Assembly: GCF_001540865.1 (NCBI RefSeq)
Contig: NC_033628.1
Location: 4,126,394-4,190,393, forward strand
Direction: 5' to 3'
Origin: Ananas comosus
Taxonomy: Eukaryota > Streptophyta > Magnoliopsida > Poales > Bromeliaceae
Length of the DNA: 64,000 nt
The position numbers were made by a program, and so were the translations under genes. Under the pieces are notes generated by a model. That model ran no database searches. It worked only from the letters and a program-made list of their open reading frames with translations, and had not been told where the DNA came from. Below are positions 48,172 to 59,040 of this stretch, piece by piece (positions within the stretch are counted from its first letter, which is position 1; each line of letters opens with the position of its first letter).

Positions 48172-48819
48172 GGCTGAATTGCAGAAAACCTCCCTATCAA
48201 TACTTATTTTTTCACTTTCCCTGATTCTTAAAAACCTACATTTTGCCCCTTTAAAAATTGAAAAATATTCACTTCAGCCCCCGGCCATCAGTGTTCCGTT
48301 TATATCCTATTATTATATATTTTTTATACTCAAAATACCCTTGAAACTCTCATCTCAGATGCGCCTTTTCCTTCCTCACCGACGTCCTCGGCCGCACTAC
48401 CTCGACCTCCTCCGCCGCCTCACCCTCGCCCACCTCTCTATCTGTGCCCACACATATGCCCTCACCCTTGCTCTCGTCCACCTCTACGTCTACGCCCATC
48501 TCGATTTACTCCCTATAGTCACTGAAATGGAGGAGCGGCGAGGGTGCTGGAGGAGCAGGGGATCAGGTGGAGAAAACAGAGTCGGAGCTGGGGTCGAGAG
48601 AGGCGCAAAGGACAGAGGAAGAGAAGCTGCGGATGAGCAGAATTGGAAAGGAGATGAAGAGGATGAAGGGCAATTTGGTTATTTTATCATCAGAGTTAAC
48701 ATCGTACCCTCCTGTGAATATTTTTTATTTTTTAAAAGGACAAAGTGTAGATTTTTGAATGACAGGGGGAAGTGAAAAGTCGAGTTTTGACAATTTTTTT
48801 TTTTTAATATAATTTAGCC
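48172..48819. mobile_element. Mutator-like element, perfect 9-bp target
   Basis: TTTCTTTTA occurs exactly at both flanks (48163-48171 and 48820-48828), the 9-base duplication expected of MULEs. Inverted ends run about 100 bases with mismatches (GGCTGAATT / AATTTAGCC; CACTTTCCCTG / CAGGGGGAAGTG; TTTTGCCCCTTTAAAAA / TTTTTTAAAAGGACAAAG). The A/T-rich arms enclose a distinctly GC-rich core (48360-48690) that is open on the plus strand for 198 codons. The core looks like captured gene sequence (Pack-MULE type), but the parent gene is not recognised and frame evidence alone is not proof. Confidence 0.88.
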
Positions 48820-48829
48820 TTTCTTTTAT

Positions 48830-49225
48830 GGTTTATCAAATAATTAAAGTGAGGTCTAGTAATTCTTGGGACAAATCTTTAATTAGGTCTTCTTTGTGAT
48901 TATTTTAGGATACGACAGAAGGATTTCCTTGATTGACCATTTACTAACTCATTTATAGATTGCTACCTTCTCAGTGAGTTGGAAATATTTCTCTGAGTTA
49001 CATCACCTTAAATAAAATATGAGATTCTTGATAAATGCTTGCAACATTCTTTCTATAATAATCATATTTGCCTACATGATATTATGTTGATATATACATT
49101 CTATTATATATTATTGCATAGATATCGAAACAGTAAATAGGTGCATGTCCTAGAAAAACACTGGATTGCTTAGTAAAAATGACCAAGTCATATATATACT
49201 AATATTATCACATTATATATATATG
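48830..49225. other. A/T-rich noncoding, no gene seen
   Basis: Nothing recognised. Confidence 0.4.
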
Positions 49226-49227
49226 TA

Positions 49228-49612
49228 GAATTAGGCTACTATACTATCTATAGTACCGGAGCTCCGGTACTATAGTCTTGTTTTCGATTTTAGAGTGTTC
49301 AATTTAAGGATCCGCACCGTTAAATATGATCTAGAGTATATAAAGTTCTTAGGAATAAAATTTTAGTTTTTTTCGACATCGTTTACTTAGTAAATATATT
49401 ATGTCAAAATGGATGGTGGTAATTGAATAATCTTTAAAATTTGAGTATAGGACTTTTAAATTCAAGATCAAGAATGTTAACCTTAATCTAGATAGTTTAA
49501 AGTATTTTCTATCAAAATTTGAAGAAATTTAGATTCTTCTACACCGTTAAACTCCAAACTCGCCATAGTAGCCATTGAAAATTGACAATTTTGAAATGGT
49601 TTGATCATAAAG
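49228..49612. mobile_element. truncated long MITE ending at an N
   Basis: Left part of the GTACCGG-word MITE (AGTACCGGAGCTCCGGTACT at about 49253) with its arm and central part; the right arm is missing and the sequence is cut at the N at 49613, where unrelated repeat sequence begins. Truncation may be an assembly join. Confidence 0.75.
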
Positions 49613-49613
49613 N

Positions 49614-50790
49614 GGTTAGGTTAATAGTGGTTCCCTAGAGTTGAGTGGGTGGTTGGTTAAATAGTATGATTTAACGGATGGAAATGATCAAAGAAGTAGA
49701 TCTAACGGTAAAAAATTTATGAGTATAAAGAGGACTATACTCATAAAAGTATAGTAGCCGGGCTCATATAGTCTAGGGCTACTATACTCTTATGAGTGTA
49801 GCCCCTTTGTACTCATAAGTTTTCGACCATTGGATAAAAAGATGTGAGGTTAGGATGATAATAGTCCCCGGTTAGGTTAATAGTGGTTCCCTAGAGTTGA
49901 GTGGGTGGTTGGTTAAATAGTATGATTTAACGGATGGAAATGATCAAAGAAGTAGATCTAACGGTAAAAAATTTATGAGTATAAAGAGGACTATACTCAT
50001 AAAAGTATAGTAGCCGGGCTCATATAGTCTAGGGCTACTATACTCTTATGAGTGTAGCCCCTTTGTACTCATAAGTTTTCGACCATTGGATAAAAAGATG
50101 TGAGGTTAGGATGATAATAGTCCCCGGTTAGGTTAATAGTGGTTCCCTAGAGTTGAGTGGGTGGTTGGTTAAATAGTATGATTTAACGGATGGAAATGAT
50201 CAAAGAAGTAGATCTAACGGTAAAAAATTTATGAGTATAAAGAGGACTATACTCATAAAAGTATAGTAGCCGGGCTCATATAGTCTAGGGCTACTATACT
50301 CTTATGAGTGTAGCCCCTTTGTACTCATAAGTTTTCGACCATTGGATAAAAAGATGTGAGGTTAGGATGATAATAGTCCCCGGTTAGGTTAATAGTGGTT
50401 CCCTAGAGTTGAGTGGGTGGTTGGTTAAATAGTATGATTTAACGGATGGAAATGATCAAAGAAGTAGATCTAACGGTAAAAAATTTATGAGTATAAAGAG
50501 GACTATACTCATAAAAGTATAGTAGCCGGGCTCATATAGTCTAGGGCTACTATACTCTTATGAGTGTAGCCCCTTTGTACTCATAAGTTTTCGACCATTG
50601 GATAAAATGATGTGAGGTTAGGATGATAATAGTCCCCGGTTAGGTTAATAGTGGTTCTCTAGAGTTGAGTGGGTGGTTGGTTAAATAGTATGATTTAACG
50701 GATGGAAATGATCAAAGAAGTAGATCTAACGGTAAAAAATTTATGAGTATAAAGAGGACTATACTCATAAAAGTATAGTAGCCGGGCTCT
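49614..50790. repeat. 256-bp tandem array of a MITE
   Basis: GGTTAGGTTAATAG starts at 49614, 49870, 50126, 50382 and 50638: exact 256-base spacing, four full units and a partial fifth. I noticed only two substitutions, both around the last junction. Each unit is a head-to-tail short-core MITE with TTTATGAGTATAAAG and hairpin ATGAGTATA/TATACTCAT (49719-49744). Near identity means recent amplification or a collapsed or expanded assembly. Confidence 0.9.
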
Positions 50791-50811
50791 CTCTCTCTAT
50801 ATTTATATATA

Positions 50812-51150
50812 GAACTAGGCTTAAATACTATCAATGGCAGCAATAGCTTGATGCTATTAGTTTTTTAGCTATTGGATTGAGAAACGTGTGATTAGGATGA
50901 TGTGTCTATATATATATATATAGAACTAGGCTGAAATACTCTCAATGGCATCAATAGCTTGGTGCTATTAGTTTTTTAGCCATTGGATTGAGAAATGTGT
51001 GGCTAGGATGATGTGGGCCTCCTAGGATTAAGTGAGTGGTTGGTTGAATAGTATAATCTAATGGGTAAAAATAATCAAAGAGTTAAATCTAACGGTGGAA
51101 AACTCGATAGCACCAAATCCTTGGTACTATTGATAGTATCCCAGCCGGAC
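50812..51150. mobile_element. short-core MITEs, one truncated, one full
   Basis: A truncated copy (50812-50905) is interrupted by TATATATA, and a full copy follows (50922-51150). The full copy has the core GGGTTGAGTGGGTGG variant (AGTGAGTGGTTGG), TAAATCTAACGG, and the right hairpin CGATAGCACCAA / TTGGTACTATTG (51105-51132). Confidence 0.75.
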
Positions 51151-51164
51151 TATATATATATATA

Positions 51165-51402
51165 TAGAATTGAGCTCCTATGTTTTTAAAAGTACCAAGT
51201 TATTGGTGCTTGTAGATTTTTAGCCATTGGATTAAGAGATATGCGGTTAAGATGATGTGGGCCCCCTAGGGTTGAGCGGGTGGTTTGTTAAATAGTATAA
51301 TCTAATGGTTGAAAATGATCCAATGAGTAGATCTAACGGTAAAAAGGTTACAAGCACCAAGTGTTTGGTGCTTTTACAAGCACCATAGCTGGAATATATA
51401 TA
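51165..51402. mobile_element. short-core MITE, AGCACCAA-word type
   Basis: Starts AGAATTGAGCTCC, core GATGTGGGCCCCCTAGGGTT, ATGATCC, AGATCTAACGGTAAAAAGG. Right hairpin AGCACCAA/TTGGTGCT with loop GTGT (51353-51372). Confidence 0.8.
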
Positions 51403-51404
51403 TA

Positions 51405-51942
51405 TATATATAGCTAGGCTATACTATCGGTAGCACGGAGGCCTTCGTGCTACCAAGTTGTTTTCAATGATGCGGCTTCCAAATCGACGATCGGTTCCGT
51501 TAGACTTGATCTATATTATTGAAAGTATTTGAAAACTAAATTTCATAATTTTTTAGTATAATTTACCTATCAAATGAGTAGTTTAAAAATGAACGGCTGA
51601 AAATAAAAATCTCATAAAAAATAATAATAAAAGACTTGAATTTAAGATCAGAGGTACTGATCTTACTTTAAATAGTGAAAAGAATTTTCTATAAAAATTT
51701 CAATAGATTTGAATTATTTTATACCGTTAAATTCACAAACGCACCACATCTACCATTAAAATTGTCAATTTTGAGACCTTTTGATCACTAGCCAAATGAT
51801 GTCGAAAATTATGAAATTTAGTTTCCAAATACTTTCAATAGTGTAGATCAAGTCTAACGGATTCGATTGTCGATTTGAAAGCCGCATCATTGAAAACAAC
51901 TTGGTAGCACGGAGGCCTTCGTGCTACCGATAGTATACCAGC
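51405..51942. mobile_element. long palindromic MITE, GCACGGAGG type
   Basis: Both ends carry GTAGCACGGAGGCCTTCGTG and arms are inverted over the whole length. The right end stops at ATAGTATACCAGC and abuts plastid-like sequence, lacking the usual CGGACTCTATATA terminus. Confidence 0.8.
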
Positions 51943-52473
51943 ATAGATCTATGTTATCTCATGTTTGCTTTTCGTGAAAAAAGACCAATTGAAGGGAAGG
52001 GTTTCTTCAAACAGCAAGGAGCTGAGGCAACTATTCAATCAAATGATATTGAGCATGTTTCCCATCTCTTCTCGAGAAACAAGTGGGGTATTTCTTTGCA
52101 AAATTGTGCTCAATTTCATATGTGGCAATTCCGCCAAGATCTCTTCGTTAGTTGGGGGAAGAATCAGCACGAATTGGATTTTTTGAGGAACGTATCGAGA
52201 GAGAATTTGATTTGGTTAGACAATGTGTGGTTGGGAAACAAGGATCGGTTTTTTAGCAAGGTACGGAATGTATTGTCAAATATTCAATATGATTCCACAA
52301 GATCTATTTTCGTTCAAGTAACGGATTCTAGCCAATTGAAAGGATCTTCTGATCAATCCATAGATCATTTCGATTCCATTAGAAATGAGGATTCAGAATA
52401 TCACACATTGATCGATCAAACAGAGATTCAGCAACTAAAAGAAAGATCGATTCTTTGNGCCAATTGAAAGGAT
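51943..52473 (+). pseudogene. ycf2: plastid ycf2 fragment (NUPT or misjoin)
   Basis: About 500 bases encode, in one frame from 51961, an internal part of Ycf2 ([57 protein letters not shown]), uninterrupted to the N at 52458. Ycf2 is a plastid-encoded protein of over 2000 residues, so only a small piece is present. After the N the word GCCAATTGAAAGGAT, which already occurred at 52331-52345 inside the fragment, is repeated and leads straight into a MITE. So the right junction is either a rearrangement or a contig join. It cannot be a functional gene here. Confidence 0.9.
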
Positions 52474-53040
52474 ATACTATCGATAGCACGGAGGCCTCCG
52501 TGCTACCAAGTTGTTTTCAATGATGCGGCTTTCAAATCGACAATCGAATTCGTTAGACTTGATCTACACTATTGAAAGTATTTGGAAACTAAATTTCATA
52601 ATTTTTTGACATCATTTGGCTAGTGATCAAAATGTCTCAAAATTGACAATTTAATGGTAGATTTGATACGTTTGTGAATTTAACGGTGTAAAACAATCCA
52701 AATGCGTTTGTGAATTTAACGGTGTAAAACAATCCAAATCTGATGAAATTTTTATAGTAAATTCTTTTCACTATTTAGAGTAAGATCAGTATCTCTGATC
52801 TTAAATTCAAGTATTTTATCGTCATTTTTTATGAGATTTTTATTTTCAGCCGTTCAATTTTAGACTACTCGTTTGATAGGTAAATAATGCCAAAATATTG
52901 TGAAATTTAGTTTCCAAATATTTTCAATAATGTAGAATAAGTCTAACAGAGCCGATCGTCGATTTGAAAGCCGCATCATTAAGAACAACTTGGTACCACA
53001 GAGGCTACTACTGATAGTATACCAGCCGGACTCTATATAT
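52474..53040. mobile_element. long palindromic MITE, GCACGGAGG type
   Basis: Same subfamily as 51405-51942, but the first roughly 20 bases of the left end are missing (starts ATACTATCGATAGC). A 38-base piece (GCGTTTGTGAATTTAACG...) is duplicated at 52666-52740. Right end ATAGTATACCAGCCGGACTC. Confidence 0.8.
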
Positions 53041-53160
53041 AGAACTAAGCTGGTATACTATCGATAGCACGGAAGCCTATGCATACCAAGTTGTTTTCGA
53101 TGATGCAGTTTCCAAATCAACGATCGGCTACGTTAGACTTGATATATATATATAGAGTCC
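53041..53160. mobile_element. fragments of further MITEs
   Basis: Left end of another GCACGG-type element (GCTGGTATACTATCGATAGC, GATGATGCAGTTTCCAAATC) broken after about 100 bases by TATATATATA and the start of another element (GAGTCCGGCTACTATACTC). Confidence 0.6.
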
Positions 53161-53620
53161 GGCTACTATACTCTTATGGCCTAGTGGTGTACTTTGCCAC
53201 TCTCGGCGGCTTACTCACTGGGAACTATTATTTAATAGTTCTCACTCTCATTGGTTGTTTTTTTTTTTTTTTTTTTTTTTTTCAGAGCCTTTCGCGGTGG
53301 GAGAGGTTAGGGATCATGGCAAGGGGTTAGCGTCTATCTAAAGCCTCTACGGTGTTATTATAGATGGACCCAATGTCATCTTTCTTTTGATTGAGCTGAA
53401 GCTTGTAAGGGTCGCTCCCCACAAGCCGGCACTCCGGAGTTGGCCTACGTGACATCATTCTCGTCGTGCGGGACCGGACGCCGAAGTGGATTGTCGTGGG
53501 GAGTGTTGACTACCACGGGGCAATTAGGCACGACGCAAACCGGACTACAATTTGTGTAGGTTCTCGTTCAATTGGAAAAGGATATATATATCTAAATGAA
53601 TAATTTAGCCAGCACTACTA
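53161..53620. other. unassigned, GC-richer noncoding
   Basis: A 27-base poly-T (about 53255) then GC-richer sequence with GTGGGGAGTG and CCACAAGCC words; no open frame of note. The poly-T beginning and sharp edges could mark a minus-strand retroposed sequence, but no family is recognised. Confidence 0.35.
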
Positions 53621-53624
53621 GATA

Positions 53625-53865
53625 GTGTTTACTAGTTGGACATTCCGGTACCCAACTCAGGTACCAGTACTCAGCATCCAAAACCTCAATTTGCAGATTT
53701 TGTGTCAGGAACTCTTTCTCGCGCTCACAAAGCACAAGTACTGGGTCGATAGACTACCAATGACCCTCACAGCATCTAGAATAGCTCATACTGTTATTCT
53801 TACACTAGAACCTCATAATTTGCTAAAGTTCAATGTGCTACAATTTTCACCGAAACTCTATTATT
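53625..53865. mobile_element. LTR fragment, GTACCGGTAC family
   Basis: CGGTACCCAACTCAGGTACC, TTTGCAGATTTT and CTCGCGCTCACAAAGC echo the right part of the solo LTR at 40375-40560 (TGCAGATTTTAGTGTTCG, CCCACTCTCACAGCTC). Partial and diverged. Confidence 0.5.
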
Positions 53866-54316
53866 TGCAAAAATTTAGAAAATAAAAAAAGCTATCGAAA
53901 ACCAATAGAATCGAGATCATTTTCCAGAAATGAAAAGTTGATTTTCGGAAAATGCCTAGAGTTCAGGTTGAACTTGCAATTTTGCAATGTTTGAGAGTTC
54001 AAATGCAATTGTAACACTTCTATACAGACCTCGCTATTGTCCAAACTGTTACAACAAGCGGACAAATAGAAATGAAAATGGTGAATACAAAATAGACAAA
54101 CCACAAGCAGAAAAAAAGAACACACAGATTTACGTGAAAAATTCTTTGCAGAAAAAAACCACAGGCGAGAGAGGAGAGAACTTCACTATCGAAAAAGGAA
54201 ATACAATATTCGAAGTACAACCGACATCAATCGCCTCTACGACAAAAATGAAAAAAGGAAACTCTTAACGGGTTTTGGATCTGATCCGTATCGACTGACA
54301 TTTATTTTTTCTTCAC

Positions 54317-54600
54317 AAATTTATTTTCAAATGTCACACCACTGTCGGCGAGTCGAAGTCTAAAACTGAAGTTGATTATCAATTTCGAGCCACATGTAAC
54401 ACAAACAAACCCTTTTCACACTTTTAACCCTAAATACAGCCCCCTCCCCCCTCTCGACAAATTTATTTTCAAATGTCACACCACTGTCGGCGAGTTGAAG
54501 TCTCAAACTGAAGTCGATTATCAATTTTAAGTCACATGTAACACAAACAAACCCCCCCCCTTTCTTCACACAAACAAACCCTTTCACACTTCTAAGTTCC
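54317..54600. repeat. direct repeat pair of about 110 bp
   Basis: CAAATTTATTTTCAAATGTC through CACACTT occurs at about 54317-54425 and again at 54459-54593, with a C-run in the second copy. No coding. Confidence 0.8.
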
Positions 54601-55144
54601 CCGTTCCTTCCCTTATCATTGTATGATTGACATGATATTCTAAGATTTTATTATGGCATTTCTTTTTATTGTTGGCATGCATTCTTCTTAGAGGTTTACT
54701 GTTGCAACTTGTTTTTGAAATCCATGGTTTAGGATGCACTTAAAAAAGGTAGCTATTTTATTATGAACGTGCAGAGATGATCGATAATTGATTATCACAT
54801 TTAAACAAATAGGAAACTAATTGTAACATGCCAAGATTGTCACTATGAGATCTCTCCCTTGAGGCAAACACATTAGAATGGTAGATCCTTGAAATAACAC
54901 TATTGTGGTGAAGTACTTCCTTGATTATGACCTTTGGGTGTGATATAGGCATCTTATTCACAAGAATAAATGCATATATCGAGACTATTGTTATATTAAA
55001 GTGATTTTCATACTGAGTACATTCACGAGATTATGACCAAACTCGTGCTAATCAATTATTGGTTCGTGGAGGTCGCAACTCCAGTAACCATGTCCTTTCA
55101 AAAGTGACCGCACAAATGGGCAAAGCATACTCCCACAGCACATG
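54601..55144. other. noncoding, nothing recognised
   Basis: No gene or element boundary seen. Confidence 0.4.
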
Positions 55145-55693
55145 TGACGTCCCAACTTTCCTAGGAATCACCCATTCTATAACTACTCCCGTCCTAACAC
55201 ATTTATCTCTTTTAACCTCTTGAGCCTAACCACCACCCAAAATATTTAAGTCGGGTTAAAAGTTTTATCCCTGTTATATCCTATATATAAAATTATCTGG
55301 GGTCTTATATTCTCCCTCCTAAGCCTGACGTTTTTGTCAGGCTCAGACTCACAAGTGTCAGGCGATGTGAGACTCGTTTCGCTAGTGTAAACTAATCTTA
55401 TAGTGAGCTGCGCTCCACTACAACAGTCAACAGCATGAGAGTCTCGCTCTTCTATCTGTATAATCCTGGCTTGGCCGAGACTCATCTCACACTTCCGGCT
55501 GGTAATTGGCTCTGATACTAACTATATATGACGCCCCAACTTTCCAAGGAATCACTCATCTTAGGACTACTCCCATCCTCGCATGCTTAACTCTCTTAAC
55601 CTCTTAAGCCTAGCCACTATTCAAAATACTTAAGCTGAGTTAAATATTTTAGTCCTATTATATATTATATATAGAATTATTTGGAATCTCACA
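55145..55693 (-). mobile_element. TRIM retrotransposon, minus strand
   Basis: Two 165-base LTRs (55145-55309 and 55529-55693), both starting TGACG.CCCAACTTTCC on the plus strand and sharing TTAACCTCTT.AGCCTA, with about 20 percent difference by eye. Just left of the right LTR, the plus strand reads GGCTCTGATACTA, the complement of a tRNA-Met primer site, so the element runs on the minus strand. The 219-base interior has no reading frame of note. No clear 5-base target duplication; older than the SMART at 44756. Confidence 0.85.
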
Positions 55694-55699
55694 GTCCAG

Positions 55700-56250
55700 G
55701 TGGCAGAGCAAACACCCCATAAAGCCACGACAAGAAAGCTAGTACCCGGCCACGTGCATGGTCGGTAGTTGGTAAATTGGGCAAATGGGCTTATGTCATA
55801 GTTGGAACTTGATTAACATAAAGATAAAGTTGATCATGTTGGATTGTTCTCTTGTATCTTTTTAGAGGCAAAATAGTGGCATCTTTATTTATAATCATTT
55901 AGCTTGTTTGTTTGTTGTCTCATATCTGTTTATTTATTCTTATTATGCATGTTTAAAACTGGTGCGGACAGTTGACTAGATTCAGCGGCTATACTCACTG
56001 AAAACTTATTTAGTTTTCATACCCTCTTGTTGATGAGTTTCTTATAGAGCCATCTATCATTGGCAACGCGTGCGATCACGACAAAGATATCACCACTGCA
56101 ACAGAATTAGATTGTAAGGACATATTTTTGAGATACTTTTATGTAAGTATTCCATTTATGTCAAAACTTTTTTAAAAATTTTACTAAGGTCTAAATATAA
56201 AACTCAATTCAACCAAAAATAAAAAATTTCTCTACTTAACCAACCCTATC
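55700..56250. other. noncoding, nothing recognised
   Basis: A/T-rich; no gene or repeat seen. Confidence 0.4.
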
Positions 56251-56274
56251 CAGCTCACTCGACCCGATTACAAA

Positions 56275-56470
56275 TAGAAAAGGAAAAAAAAGAAAAATAG
56301 ATCACCATCTCCCCTTCTCCTCCTCCGCCGCCGCAGTTGACGAGATAGAGTTCCAGCAGTTGGAGTTCGGCTGTGAGGATCTCGTAGAAACCGTAGAGGG
56401 CTACGATCGCCACGTGTCCCTTCGCCACAGGTCGTTGGGGGAGTGGATGCCAAACATTGAGGCGATCCCA
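56275..56470 (-). other. GC-rich island, possible gene fragment
   Basis: In A/T-rich surroundings, a minus-strand frame contains RLNVWHPLPQRPVAKGHVAI, then VALYGFYEILTAELQLLELY and a CGG-derived glycine run. Composition is protein-like, but no family is recognised and the flanks show no splice or element ends. Could be a captured exon piece or chance. Confidence 0.3.
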
Positions 56471-56579
56471 CATATAGCTAGCGATCCCACATATAGCAAT
56501 ACTTTTACAAAGTATCGGTAATTTAGCCAACAATATTTTTTTTGATCTGTACCGACATTTAAAAGTGTCGCTATGCACA

Positions 56580-59040
56580 ATTTTTATTGTAGTGGATCAA
56601 TAGAAAAAAAAATGTATAGTTAAGAGGGCCATGTTGGAATGGTCTATAGTTGGAGTCTTTCATGATCCATTTTCACGTATTCGTTTGAATTATTGTAGGT
56701 AATTGAATAGAAAATTGTGTTTGACATAATAGCTCTATGACCTATTAAACTAATACTTGCAATATAATTTACTAAAATGTGATAAAGTATTCAATTAAAG
56801 TAGCTAAAATCACTCAATTCATTTTTAAAACAAAGTAAGGAAAATGTTAATAAAAATAGGTAAAAATGAGTAGAGACCTGGCTACTATAGGCCATTATAA
56901 ATCGAGCAATACTACATTTAATTGTAACACTTGTTTGGTTGTAGAGAGTATTTCTCTTCTAATCATGCATGAACTATAACTTTTTCGATTGAGACCCTTT
57001 CAATTTATGATATCTTGACATTCTGTGGTTTTAGCTAAATAAATTAAAGATTTTATCAAATAGATTAATAATTTTTTTCAAATTTAATAGTTTAAATTAC
57101 TTTGCAGAAAATAAATTTTTATTAATTAACCGACAATAGCTAATCGAGCTATAAAATTTTAACGAAAAATTTAACGTAAACCCAACGTAAAAAACATTAG
57201 AAGTTAAAGGGTCTTAAATTTAAAAAACTCAAGTTGTGGGGTTTTATACCAGATAGTTGAGGGGTCTCCATACATTTTTAGCTGAATATAATATTGAGGG
57301 GTTGCTGTTCAAATAGTCTATAGATGAGGGGTCTCTGTGCAAATTTGACTCTCACCTTCTAGATCACTCCCGTTCAAAAACAGGAGGCGGATTGGGAGAC
57401 ATCATTAACATGGCAATAAATGGTTTAGCCTACCAAGCGACAGAAATAGCTTGCTGGACCTTGTCTACCACATCATCCGTGCACCGTCTAATGCATTTAC
57501 CAGTTCGTCTCTCCCCTCTTTAACCTCCACCACACGGTTTATATATATATATATATAATAGTAAAATGTACGTGCAAATGTCCGTAATAATTATTAGAAA
57601 AAGTTATAATTTTTTTAAATTATTTTTTAATTTTAGGCCATATTTTATATGATTGCCAAATATGTATCTAAAAAATTTAAAATAATAAATCACGCTATTA
57701 AGAAAGATATGCTTTAAATGATAAATAATTAACAATAATCTCTAATGCAAAAATTACTTTTGAAATTAAATAGAAAAATAAAATCTATTAGGAAATAAAT
57801 TTTTAAAATTAAATAGAAAAATAAAATCCGTTATCTTAAAAAGAAAATATATTTTAAAATTAAATAGATAATATCTAAAAAAGATATTTTAAAATAAAAT
57901 AGGAAAATATCTTTTATAGGATTTTCGCACTCGTAATCTGTTATAGAAAACTTACTTTTAAAATTAAATAGAAAAATTTATATTTTAAGATTTTTATATC
58001 TCTAATCTGTTATAGAGAACTTACGTATTCATTACTGTTTTTATTTCTATTTTTATTATTATATTTAAAATTTTTCGTACGGAAAGAAAAAAAATAGGTT
58101 CAGGAAACTATTTGACTTGAAAGTTGAATGGGCTAACTAATTGTTGCTAATAATGATATGTCCACTTCACGTCTTCACCACGTGCAGATTCACTAGAAGA
58201 AAGCAGTGTAGATACGTTTTTAACGAATTAGCGCACGAGGAGAGAGAGTTTCCGGATCGACTTCCGCCACCAACTAAAGAAAATAAAATCTGATATAATT
58301 TGGTGCTTTTGGTCCGCTAATCTTCTTTCTCCTCGCCTGTATATTCTTTTTTTTGATATTTTAATAATTTTTTATATTTTTTCCTTCTTAATCTTTAACT
58401 TTGAGATTTTACTAGTGTAGTCTAATCTTTCACCGCCGTCTTTCACGTTCATGAAGAAAAGCCGGAGTTTAGACACGATAGCTTGTTCAATCTGAAGCTT
58501 AGTGATTACTGTTATCTATATTATTTTTTCATATTCTTTCTATGGATATGCGCTTAATGTTTGGAGTTTGTTTAATGCTTTGGTTAGTTGCTTACTTTAG
58601 GTGTTGTTACTAAAATCTTCCTCTTTATTCTTATTTTTTATTCTTATTTGGCGCAGGTTGGAGATCGTTACTAAAAGTTTTTCTCCTTTTTTGTGGTTAG
58701 ATGTCTTTTTTTCTTTTTTCTTTGAGATGGGATTTGCTGTTGTGCATTCCCAAAACTTGTAATCAAGCTCCGCATGAACTGTCAGAAACAATAACAATAA
58801 TACTGTTAGGCTTTCATCCACAAAAACAGACATATTAAAAACATATTACCGTATTCAAGGGAACATTGTTTTCGTTTTTTGAGATAAATAATGAAAAGCA
58901 ACATATGAGTACGTCTAGGTGATTTGAGGGTTAAATTTACTATTTATTGGTGATATAGCCAGCATCCCTCTTACTTTGAGTCATGAACACCATACCTCTA
59001 CAAAAATCAAATTCAATTTAAATTTTGAACTTAGGTAAAC
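56580..59040. other. A/T-rich noncoding, no gene seen
   Basis: Long A/T-rich stretch. Around 57690-58010 the phrase AAAATTAAATAGAAAAATAAAATC recurs about four times as a loose tandem repeat. No other structure is recognised. Confidence 0.5.

Noticed and set aside
51961..52467. Functional ycf2 gene
   Set aside because: Only about 165 codons of a plastid gene with over 2000, next to MITEs and an N.
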